From contig NZ_NFLL01000018.1 in NCBI RefSeq assembly GCF_002160895.1, positions 1 to 48,515 on the forward strand: a DNA stretch of 48,515 bases, in the 5' to 3' direction. The position numbers and the translations under genes were made by a program. This document shows positions 27,801 through 34,287 of the stretch, piece after piece. This stretch comes from Faecalibacterium sp. An122. GTDB taxonomy: Bacteria > Bacillota > Clostridia > Oscillospirales > Ruminococcaceae. Every line of letters starts with the position of its first letter. Position 1 is the stretch's first letter. The notes beneath the pieces are model-generated. The model saw nothing but the letters and a program-made list of their open reading frames with translations, searched no databases and had not been told where the DNA came from.

Positions 27801-29425
27801 CCGCAGCAGCGCAGGCAGAGAAATATACCCAGCACTTCCTCTGGGCCGAGCCGCTGGCTATGGTTCAGGAGGGAACCGACCAGCTGGATAAGCCAAAGGA
27901 AGACCGCTGTGCGGTCCAGGTGGGTGAGTACGATGACTTGTTTGAGCGCCGGCATAAACCGGTCTTTCTGTCTCTCTCGAGCCTGGGGCATGGCGTGGTG
28001 TATGGTGCAGCGGGTTCCGGCAAGAGCGATTTTGTGTGCCGTGTGCTGATTGAGTGCATGAAGAAGTATACGCCGGAGCAGGTGCAGTTCTATCTGGCAG
28101 ATGCTGAATCCGGCACTTTGCAGGCGTATCAGGGCGGCAGCCACACCGCCTTTGTGGCGCTGGCAGGAGAGTACGACCGGTATGAGGAGATGCTTCAGCT
28201 GCTGCATCAAGAACTGGAACGCCGCCGGGTGCTATTGCAGCCCTTTGGCGGTGACCTGGAACGCTATCTGGACAGTGGACATGTGCTGCCGTACTGTCTG
28301 TGTGTGGTGCAAGATTTAGGCGGATTCACCGGCGGACCCAATGGCGGCGAGCTGCTGGACCGGCTGCGGGAGCTGGCGCGTGTTGGCAAGAAATACGGCC
28401 TGACCCTGCTGCTGACCGGCACGGATGAGCGAAGCGTCCATTATTCGCTCCGCAGCCTGCTGCCGCAGGTATATGTGCTGCGGATGACCAATGCAGATGA
28501 ATACGCCAGTATTCTGGGCCGGACGCAGGGCATGACGCCTTCCGATGGCCGGGGACGCGGGCTGATCCGCTGTGAAACGCCAGGCCGTGGCAAGGGATAT
28601 TCCATCTATGAATTCCAGGTGGATGTGCCTTTTGCACATGCGGCAAATCCCTATGAAGAGATTTGTGCGCTGGTGCAGAGCATCTCGCAGAAATACGGCA
28701 GTACGGCCCCGGCGGAGGAACAGGTGCCGCAGGATCTGGAGCCGGATTGGTTCGACCGCTTCCCCTGTACAAGGGAAGCGGTGCCGGTGGCTGTATGCCG
28801 GGATGGCACGCCGGTGCTCTGGAATTTCCAGGCGGACCCGCTGCTTCAGTGTAGCCTTCCTTCCGAGATGGGCCTGGTGCGGGGGCTGATCGGGCTGCTG
28901 GCCCGGGCCTGTGCGGGAGGCATGGTCTGTGTATTGGATGGTACAGGCCAGTGCGGCCCGCTGCCGGCGGAGCATGTAAAGGTATACGCAGGGCAGGACT
29001 GCGCAGGGGCGGTCAATGATTTTTTTGATCGAATGAATGAACAATTTCAACAGGCCCGGGCGCAGATGTCTGCTGGGCAGCCGATGCATCTGTCTGCCAT
29101 GGGCCTGGTGGTCATTGCGCCGGCAAAACTACTGACGCAGCTGGATGCTGCTGGGGCGGCGCGGTTGAACAATCTGTTGGCCTATCGCTCCAAGAGCGGC
29201 AAGTTCCCCATCTATGATCTGGTGTTTTCGGAGTATGCAGAGGGGCTCAGATGTCCGCTGCCCGCACTGGAACCCTTCCGGCCCATTCGGGATGGCCTGG
29301 TGCTGGAGCAGCCCCGGCAGGGCAGCCAGTATCTGTTTGAGAGCAGGCAGGTGGAGGCCGGTCAGGTCAAAACCGGAGTTTTGCGTCAAGGCATACTGTC
29401 AGGCTGCCGTTTTGCAGCGTGGTAA
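24848..29425 (+). CDS. essC: EssC/YukB-type type VII secretion ATPase
   Basis: This 1525-residue protein has the Firmicute EssC plan and length (S. aureus EssC is a little under 1500). The N-terminal ~200 residues are beta-rich, FHA-like (GGDRSCAVRWDGFGVDGPAL). Two membrane helices follow at about 255-300, then a cytoplasmic linker and FtsK/SpoIIIE-type ATPase domains. The first has Walker A GTTGSGKS at 717-724 and Walker B LILVADE ending near 834. The second has GAAGSGKS at 1053-1060. The third, from about 1350, is degenerate, with DGTGQCGPL where a P-loop would be. EssC powers export of WXG100-type proteins across the membrane. Its genes for EsaB-like and WXG100-like proteins follow directly, 14 and 50 bases apart. 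The start is ATG 24848 behind GGGGGAAGG. Confidence 0.95.
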   Translation: MRISVMSSSRMEMIRTGTQDTGEIPVYASLRDRRMQIAVILRSGQGWKIRCEEGCRFLAIDPLRVRQLEQTELPLQPGTPCSIQVESRELVRLLPDEDPQEDQTLPLYALPAEGTLLIGGDRSCAVRWDGFGVDGPALQLVVQAGGVQVKNLERAPWLLYCRGAAVSRARLEPGDWVYFAGLWMTAGAGFLQLSVPDGRAHVALEPLTAARCMEQGKKQNASFHIAPSHSLLPQRDAIRVQPPPGLQEEVRQPVGLLAMLPSTLMAFAMLVTMITTATSGKSIGTLFSSMLMVMCVVLSLMVPVFSRRQARRQAAAQKLRKEENYREYLKQLSQNVQHECEVERFNLLLRNPPLDGEGISLSQPGGGSCLVLSCTARSAGDGWKGLWERLADDPDFLCVQVGTGDFAPACRLEKPEPTAIGPLPPLYQEMEQAVQELPILHQAPVVLDLKADRLVGIVGRNRDDVVRQTIGMLVELTALHSYEDLRIVLIYGEKERTSWEFAKWMPHVWREDGRVKYIANDLSEIKSLSQMLLETYRARRESGATPEHRRWNPWYLIVHADQELGRRAEALRELYGCQENLGITLLELCESEKQLPKNCTAIVDLDRSALQLRRGGTVQEQRFSTSVCYTGDALALFTNMSRIRLNDVERGTGFPESLSFLEMEQAGNTQQLNILHAWRTSDPVHTLAATIGRDRDGFAVTLDLHQKAHGPHGLVAGTTGSGKSELLISMILDYAIHYRPDEVAFVLIDFKGGGMADVFRGLPHLAGCITNLDGNALRRSFLAIESELERRQQSFQQVTQQLHLNSVDIYTYQSLYREGRVAEPMPHLILVADEFAELKNQQGDFMEQLIRIARIGRSLGIHLILATQKPDGVVDEQIRSNVRFRICLKVQDKSDSMAVLDTPDAAQLAQAGRFYLKVGMNEIYELGQSGYSGTPYQPRSRYEPSKDLAVDLLDEQGRVKRSAAPSRPLENPDRKEVTAVLEAVAAAAQAEKYTQHFLWAEPLAMVQEGTDQLDKPKEDRCAVQVGEYDDLFERRHKPVFLSLSSLGHGVVYGAAGSGKSDFVCRVLIECMKKYTPEQVQFYLADAESGTLQAYQGGSHTAFVALAGEYDRYEEMLQLLHQELERRRVLLQPFGGDLERYLDSGHVLPYCLCVVQDLGGFTGGPNGGELLDRLRELARVGKKYGLTLLLTGTDERSVHYSLRSLLPQVYVLRMTNADEYASILGRTQGMTPSDGRGRGLIRCETPGRGKGYSIYEFQVDVPFAHAANPYEEICALVQSISQKYGSTAPAEEQVPQDLEPDWFDRFPCTREAVPVAVCRDGTPVLWNFQADPLLQCSLPSEMGLVRGLIGLLARACAGGMVCVLDGTGQCGPLPAEHVKVYAGQDCAGAVNDFFDRMNEQFQQARAQMSAGQPMHLSAMGLVVIAPAKLLTQLDAAGAARLNNLLAYRSKSGKFPIYDLVFSEYAEGLRCPLPALEPFRPIRDGLVLEQPRQGSQYLFESRQVEAGQVKTGVLRQGILSGCRFAAW

Positions 29426-29439
29426 GGAGGGCGCCGAAT

Positions 29440-29691
29440 ATGGAAAAATATCTGGTGGAAATTCGGATTCCATCCCAGGCACAGACGCTGGATGCCCTGC
29501 TGCCGCCTGAACTGACGATTGGCCAGGCAGTGGAGCTGATCTGCCAAATGACAGGAGACCCGGAACACTGGCTGGCCCGGGGCCAGACAGCGGGTATTTT
29601 GTGTAATGCCCAGACGGGCGGTGCCTATCCGCCGGATCTGCTGATTTCCGAGAGCAGCATTTGCAATGGAACGAGACTGATTCTGTTTTAA
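29440..29691 (+). CDS. esaB: EsaB/YukD-like ubiquitin-fold protein
   Basis: This 83-residue protein has the length and pattern of the small ubiquitin-like YukD/EsaB components. An N-terminal strand (KYLVEIRIPS) leads to a helix (LTIGQAVELICQM), and the C-terminal strand is ICNGTRLILF, where the NGxxL turn is typical. There is no diglycine tail. Such proteins are cytoplasmic and bind the type VII machinery; in S. aureus EsaB is needed for secretion. The ATG is preceded by AAGGAGGG, and the gene begins 14 bases after essC. A 22-base hairpin separates it from the first WXG100 gene. Confidence 0.85.
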   Translation: MEKYLVEIRIPSQAQTLDALLPPELTIGQAVELICQMTGDPEHWLARGQTAGILCNAQTGGAYPPDLLISESSICNGTRLILF

Positions 29692-29695
29692 TCCG

Positions 29696-29717
29696 CCAGG
29701 CATTGTCCGATGCCTGG
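29696..29717. other. Intercistronic stem-loop ahead of the WXG100 genes
   Basis: CCAGGCAT and ATGCCTGG form a perfect 8-bp stem around a six-base loop in the 50-base gap between the EsaB-like and first WXG100-like genes. No T-run follows (the next bases are AACACA and A-rich), so it is not a good terminator. It may mark an RNA processing or stabilising site. Confidence 0.6.
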
Positions 29718-29741
29718 AACACAAAAAAGGAGGAATCTAAA

Positions 29742-30035
29742 ATGTCCATGTCTGTTTATAACACTTCCGCCATCCGGAACAGCGCGTCGGATCTCAGAAA
29801 TCAGAACAATCAGCTGAGGACCGAGTGCGACCGGTGCAAGAGTCTGATTGAGCATCTGGATCAGGTGTGGGATGACGATGCCTACCGCGCCTTTTCTGCC
29901 AAGTTCAAAGAATTTCAGCCTACCATGGAGAGTTTGCAGGACTGCTTGAAGCAGTACATCGATTTTATGGAAAAAGGTGTAGCAGATGGGGTGGACGATT
30001 TTATTCAGCAGACCATCCGTGCCATGAACCGCTGA
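29742..30035 (+). CDS. WXG100-like (EsxA-type) protein
   Basis: At 97 residues this is the standard WXG100 length. Two long helices flank a central turn. In place of W-x-G the turn reads VWDDDAYRAF: the tryptophan is kept but the glycine is replaced. The helices are heptad-rich (SDLRNQNNQLRTECDRCKSLI, then FQPTMESLQDCLKQYIDFM). No clear C-terminal YxxxD/E export signal is visible. Such proteins are secreted as dimers by EssC and also activate it. AGGAGG lies ahead of ATG 29742. With the following gene it probably forms the EsxA/EsxB-like pair. Confidence 0.85.
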   Translation: MSMSVYNTSAIRNSASDLRNQNNQLRTECDRCKSLIEHLDQVWDDDAYRAFSAKFKEFQPTMESLQDCLKQYIDFMEKGVADGVDDFIQQTIRAMNR

Positions 30036-30060
30036 GCAGCGGGAGAGGAGGAAGATTGCA

Positions 30061-30375
30061 ATGGCAGCCAACCACATTCAGATTGATATTGATGCCCTTT
30101 ACCAGCAGGGGCGGCAGCTGAACGACAGCGCAGAACAGATGTTTGAGATTCTGAAAGCAGCCAAGCGAATCATCGACAACACCGCGTCGGATTTCAACAG
30201 CCCGGAGGGCAAGGCGATGCGTCAGCAGTTTGATTCTTTGCAGGGCACCTTCCAGAAGTTCAAGACCAGCGTGGAGACCTTCGGAGAGTTTGTGCAGACA
30301 CACAGCAGCAACATGAACAATCTGCAAAGTCAGTTGAAGAATGCAGCCAATCAGCTTGCTTCCGGGGACATCTAA
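30061..30375 (+). CDS. WXG100-like protein, partner of the preceding one
   Basis: This 104-residue, all-helical protein has a central break reading TASDFNSPEGKAMRQQF. The W-x-G tripeptide is replaced by a turn with FN and EG, a common variation in WXG100 relatives such as Firmicute EsxB-like or LXG-associated helpers. It begins with IQIDIDALYQQGRQLN and ends in NAANQLASGDI. AGAGGAGGA precedes the ATG, 25 bases after the previous gene. By size and position it is a secreted partner or adaptor, perhaps forming a heterodimer with the neighbour. Membership rests on fold-level resemblance and context. Confidence 0.75.
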   Translation: MAANHIQIDIDALYQQGRQLNDSAEQMFEILKAAKRIIDNTASDFNSPEGKAMRQQFDSLQGTFQKFKTSVETFGEFVQTHSSNMNNLQSQLKNAANQLASGDI

Positions 30376-30441
30376 CGGTGCTCCGATGCTGATTTGCTGT
30401 AGAGCAGAAAGTCCGATGACGGGCAGAAGGCGGTGGTTTGG

Positions 30442-31074
30442 ATGGAGAACAAGTCTTTTTACCCGGCGCTGCAAAGCAGAGCGCTGGAGGAGGCGCAGCG
30501 GCTTGGAATCAAAGATGCAGCCGCGGGGCCGCCTTCCAGCCGGCCGGGGGGATGGTATGCCCTTCGGATCAGCAGCCCGGGGCAGCGGGATTTCCAGATT
30601 TTTGTCCGGCCTGCGAAAGACCCCTGGGAGCTGCGCAGTGATCGGGTGCTGGAAGCACTGGACCGGCAGTGTACCGCAGAATGCCGGGAACTGCTGCATC
30701 AGGGCGAAGCAGCCTGGGCGCAGGTTTCCTTTCTGCGGGGAGTGCCGGCAAAACCATGGCCTGATACGGCAGCCATACAGCAGGTGGCGCAGGGGGATGC
30801 GCTGGGCGTGCGCTGGGTATTTCTGACCACGTCACCCCAGCCGGCGCCCCGCGCTGCCGCAGTGGCGGCAGCCCTGGCCCGTCTGGGCCGGACGGGCACC
30901 CTGTATGTCGGCTGCATTCCGGACCAGGCCATGAACCTTCTGGAGGCCCGCGGGTCGATGGGGTTTCTGTCGGCGATGCAATGGGCACAGGGAGGACTGC
31001 GGCTGCGGGTGGCCCCGGTGCCGGGCCGCACAGCACAGCAGATCCTGCGGGAACTGGAAAAGCAGGACGGATGA
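30442..31074 (+). CDS. Cytosolic member of a two-gene paralogue pair in the type VII operon
   Basis: This ~210-residue protein has no signal peptide or membrane segment. It shares a pattern with the next gene's product along its whole length: a GW(Y)xL/V strand, an FxxFxxR strand, GEAAWAQVSFLRGVPAKPW, GRTGTLYVGCIP, and a C-terminal GGLRLRVAPVPGRTAQQIL. No family was recognised. ATG 30442 lies 11 bases after AGAAGG; the in-frame GTG at 30433 is too close. Since the paralogue is a lipoprotein, the pair may bind the same partner on the two sides of the membrane. Confidence 0.75.
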   Translation: MENKSFYPALQSRALEEAQRLGIKDAAAGPPSSRPGGWYALRISSPGQRDFQIFVRPAKDPWELRSDRVLEALDRQCTAECRELLHQGEAAWAQVSFLRGVPAKPWPDTAAIQQVAQGDALGVRWVFLTTSPQPAPRAAAVAAALARLGRTGTLYVGCIPDQAMNLLEARGSMGFLSAMQWAQGGLRLRVAPVPGRTAQQILRELEKQDG

Positions 31075-31112
31075 CCCCGCGGGGGAAGCTGCCGGACAAG
31101 GAGGAAGGCTGT

Positions 31113-31838
31113 ATGAAAAGAAAGGGTGCAGTACGGCTGAAAAGACTTCTGGTGGGGATTTTGGTCTGTCTGGGCCTTTGCGGGTGCCTGGAGAGCGGCG
31201 CCGCCGGTACAGAAGGAAGCTTTTACGATCAGCTGCGGGCACAGGCCGGACAGTATTTGACCAGTCTGGGGGTGGAGGATTTTACACTCGGTCTGGTAGG
31301 CCGCCAGCAGGAGGGCTGGTATTCGGTGCAGGTGACAAGCAGCTCAGAAGGGACCTTTGACGTATTTATCACCCGCTCCGGCGCGGGTGAGATACGGGAT
31401 AACCTGTCCCTACGGAGCCTCAGCCGCCAGATGACGGAGGTGTCCGGCGAGCATCTGAAAGACGGCGAATTTTGTTCGGCCTGGGTTGGATTTATCCGGG
31501 AGCTGCCTGCCCGGCAGTGGACCGCGGACGATCCGCTGTCCCTGGTGCAGGAGGAGGATGCCATTTATGCCCGGTGGTATCTGCTGGTTGAGGAACAGTA
31601 TGCCGGAGAATTGGCCCAGAGGGCGGCCCGGCTGGGCGCCCAGCTGGGAGAGCTTGGGTTTACAGGCACGCTGTATGCAGCTGCGGTTCCGGCAGAGAAG
31701 CTGAATGAGCTGCGGGAGCAGGCTGAGCCGGTACAGGCGGACTGGCAGGATGCCATCCAGGGCGGGCTGCGGGTCCGTGTTGCGCCAGAGGAAGGGCGCA
31801 GCGCCGAACAGATTCTCAGCGAACTTGTGGCAGGTTGA
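31113..31838 (+). CDS. Lipoprotein member of the paralogue pair
   Basis: The 241-residue protein begins with a basic, then hydrophobic stretch (RLLVGILVCLGLCGCLES) containing a lipobox, LGLC or LCGC, near residue 25. The mature part should be anchored on the outer face of the membrane. It matches the preceding gene's product in order: GWYSVQVTSS, FDVFITRSG, CSAWVGFIRELPARQW, GFTGTLYAAAVP, and QGGLRVRVAPEEGRSAEQIL. AAGGAGGAAG precedes the ATG. The duplication followed by divergence in location suggests a receptor, chaperone or immunity-type role alongside the lipase-like protein encoded next. No catalytic residues are evident. Confidence 0.8.
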   Translation: MKRKGAVRLKRLLVGILVCLGLCGCLESGAAGTEGSFYDQLRAQAGQYLTSLGVEDFTLGLVGRQQEGWYSVQVTSSSEGTFDVFITRSGAGEIRDNLSLRSLSRQMTEVSGEHLKDGEFCSAWVGFIRELPARQWTADDPLSLVQEEDAIYARWYLLVEEQYAGELAQRAARLGAQLGELGFTGTLYAAAVPAEKLNELREQAEPVQADWQDAIQGGLRVRVAPEEGRSAEQILSELVAG

Positions 31839-31856
31839 AAAAGGGAGGCGTCCAGA

Positions 31857-34067
31857 TTGAGTCAGAGTTTTTTTGACAGAACGAACAGCCTTTCGGAGCA
31901 GTATCGCAGGGAGGGGCTGCGCGCAGATAACCTGACTGATTTTGACCGAGTTGTGTTTTTTCAGCTGGCCGGAGATACACAGCTTCTGCATGAGGTGGCG
32001 CAGCAGGATACCCCGATCCATGAAATCTCAAACGCGGCGATTTCAGAAAATAACCGCCGGGGTCTCAAGCTGGCGGATGCGCTGCGCTCCCGTTTGGATC
32101 AGATTGAGCTGGAATTGTCAGTGGAAGGCCTGTCCGAATCGGAACGTGCCGAATTGCAGCAAAAGCAAGCGCTTTACCAGATGCTGATTGACAGCCCGCG
32201 CTATGCCCAGCTGCAAATTACCAACTGCGTTGATTACGAGGGCTCTTTTGCCATTGAAGGAACGGACTCGGTCTGCGGGTCCTATGCACAGATGGCAACC
32301 TTTGTGCTGCCGGATGGAACCAAGGTTTGCAGCTGGGCAGGCACGGGCCCGCAGGTGGATTCCTGGCTGGAAGACGGTCTGATGCAGACCACTGAAACGG
32401 GGGTCCTGGCGCAGGAAATCAGCGCCCAATATGTGAACGCCCTGATGCAGCAGTATCCGGAAGGAGGCTTTATCCTGTCAGGGCACTCCAAAGGCGGAAA
32501 CGAGGCCCTGTACGCGGGTATTTGCGCAGAGCAGCAGGATCGGATTCTGGGAATCTACAACTACGACGGGCCGGGGTTCGGCAACAGCCTGTTGGAGAAC
32601 CCGGATTTCGTCCGGCGGTATGACGCACTGCGTGAAAGGCTGGGAGATGGACTGTACGCCTTGTCTCCAAGCAACTCGTTTGTGGGACAGTTGATGAACG
32701 ACCACGACGGCTACCGGTATTTTCAATCTTCGGAGGGAAAATTTACAGATGTTTTCATGGCGCATGATTCCCGAAACTGGTATTTCCAGGAAGATGGTTC
32801 GCTGGTGTTCGGCCAGGAGCGCACCCGGCTGAGCATTGAGATGGAGCGGGTTTTTGAACAGCTGCTGACCTTCTCGGATGCAGAGCTCAACACAGCAATC
32901 GGGCTGGTTGCGCGCATCTGCGATGCGAATGGGATTTACGAACTGGAGGATCTCGGACCCTGGCTTCAGCAGTTACAGCAGACCCTGTGGGAACAGTGTA
33001 CCGACGAAGAAGGCCGATTCCATATCAGCCAGCTGCCGGCAGCCTTCCAGGAGGGGATGCAGGCAGTCTGGAACGAACTTTCGGAAGAGGAACGGCTGGT
33101 CCTGCGCAAAATTCTGGGGACCCTGCTCACACCCGAAAATATCCGGGATTTGGCGCTGGCCTATTTACAGGATCAGATCAGTGCAGGAGGCCTTTTTTCC
33201 ATTGTGTTTCCGGGGCCGGCCGTGGTGGTTGCAATGGGAATCTTTGCGGCGGCATCCATGGCGGCCCTTGGGGCCGAATGGGCCCGGGCGGTACTTGCCA
33301 TCCGGGATTGGATTGGACAGACGGCCAAAGCATTTGGAAAGACTGTGATCCGCGGCGTGGAACAGACTGCCAAGACCATCCAGCGGATCTGCGGTCAGGT
33401 AAGCGCAGTCATCCAGGAGGCGAAAAACCGTTTTTCTGCATTTGTGCGAAGTCTGTGGGATGGCTTTACCCGTTCGGGGGCGTTTCGCACTCTGAAACAG
33501 TGGGTGGATAGCTTCCGGGACGGCTGTACCGGTGCACTGAACAAGCTGGAAAACTGGCTGCGGGATACCACGTCTGGCATGCTGCGGCAGTTTGGGTGCA
33601 GTGTGCTGGAAAAATCCAGGGCTGCATCTGTGCGGCCGGGAGGAAACTGGCAGGACGCTGCTTCCGGCGCGGTGCTGATCGGATTGGAACGGGCAAGCGA
33701 CCGTCTGCTGACCGGTGGAGAGCGGTATGTCAGCGGGTATTGTGTGCGCTATGCCCCGGCCACCACCCTGAAGGTGGACTCTCAACACCTGAGCGATGCC
33801 CTGACAGCAATTCAAAAGGCCTCCGATCTGGCCGATCGGGTGGACAGCCGCCTGGCGCGTCTGACCCGCAGATTGAACAGTTCCGGAGAGCGGGATCAAA
33901 ATGGGATTTTCCACAGCTATGCTGCGCTGTACCGGCTGGACAGCAGAAGATGCCGGGTCAACCATGCGGCGGAGATCCGGCAGACCGCGCAGAATGTCCG
34001 GTCGGTGGCGCAGGATTACGAAGATACATGCAGCAGAATCCGCAGGGCAGTGCCGCAGGAACAATGA
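31857..34067 (+). CDS. DUF2974-type alpha/beta-hydrolase (lipase-like) with helical C-terminal domain, candidate type VII effector
   Basis: This 736-residue protein starts at TTG with AAAGGGAGG upstream. Residues ~1-320 are a Mbeg1/DUF2974-like hydrolase with nucleophile elbow GHSKGG (Ser211); NYDGPG follows, and H303 in AHDSRNW may be the catalytic His. A hydrophobic segment lies at about 445-480 (SIVFPGPAVVVAMGIFAAAS). The last ~100 residues (HLSDALTAIQKASDLADRV onward, then NHAAEIRQTAQNVRSVAQDY) form two helices of the kind used for WXG100/LXG targeting. Catalytic-first, targeting-last order is the arrangement known for the S. aureus type VII lipase TslA. The small helical protein encoded next would be the matching partner. 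Export and lipase activity are inferred. Confidence 0.75.
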   Translation: MSQSFFDRTNSLSEQYRREGLRADNLTDFDRVVFFQLAGDTQLLHEVAQQDTPIHEISNAAISENNRRGLKLADALRSRLDQIELELSVEGLSESERAELQQKQALYQMLIDSPRYAQLQITNCVDYEGSFAIEGTDSVCGSYAQMATFVLPDGTKVCSWAGTGPQVDSWLEDGLMQTTETGVLAQEISAQYVNALMQQYPEGGFILSGHSKGGNEALYAGICAEQQDRILGIYNYDGPGFGNSLLENPDFVRRYDALRERLGDGLYALSPSNSFVGQLMNDHDGYRYFQSSEGKFTDVFMAHDSRNWYFQEDGSLVFGQERTRLSIEMERVFEQLLTFSDAELNTAIGLVARICDANGIYELEDLGPWLQQLQQTLWEQCTDEEGRFHISQLPAAFQEGMQAVWNELSEEERLVLRKILGTLLTPENIRDLALAYLQDQISAGGLFSIVFPGPAVVVAMGIFAAASMAALGAEWARAVLAIRDWIGQTAKAFGKTVIRGVEQTAKTIQRICGQVSAVIQEAKNRFSAFVRSLWDGFTRSGAFRTLKQWVDSFRDGCTGALNKLENWLRDTTSGMLRQFGCSVLEKSRAASVRPGGNWQDAASGAVLIGLERASDRLLTGGERYVSGYCVRYAPATTLKVDSQHLSDALTAIQKASDLADRVDSRLARLTRRLNSSGERDQNGIFHSYAALYRLDSRRCRVNHAAEIRQTAQNVRSVAQDYEDTCSRIRRAVPQEQ

Positions 34068-34083
34068 CAAAGGATGGTAGCCG

Positions 34084-34278
34084 ATGGATTGGAGCCTGAA
34101 AAATGAGGTGGGCAGCGTGCGCCGTCAGCTGGAAGACACAGCGGCCCAGCTGGAGCAGGCAGCAGAGGAACTGGAAGAGGCCATCACAGGCCTGGGAGAC
34201 TTTGAAGCCTGCCGGAAGATGAGAAGCTATGCAAGGGAATATCGTGCGGCGGCAGAAGAGCTCCGCCGCCTGGGATGA
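34084..34278 (+). CDS. Small helical protein, likely partner of the lipase-like effector
   Basis: The 64 residues are almost all helix-forming and charged. The central stretch RRQLEDTAAQLEQAAEELEE is a clear heptad-type coiled coil, followed by a GLGDFEACRKM turn and a second helix. It is shorter than WXG100 proteins but of the helical-hairpin type that accompanies LXG and TslA-like substrates as a targeting factor. AAAGGATGG precedes the ATG. It begins 16 bases after the lipase-like gene and ends nine before the pseudokinase gene. Confidence 0.75.
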   Translation: MDWSLKNEVGSVRRQLEDTAAQLEQAAEELEEAITGLGDFEACRKMRSYAREYRAAAEELRRLG

Positions 34279-34287
34279 GGTCAGCCC

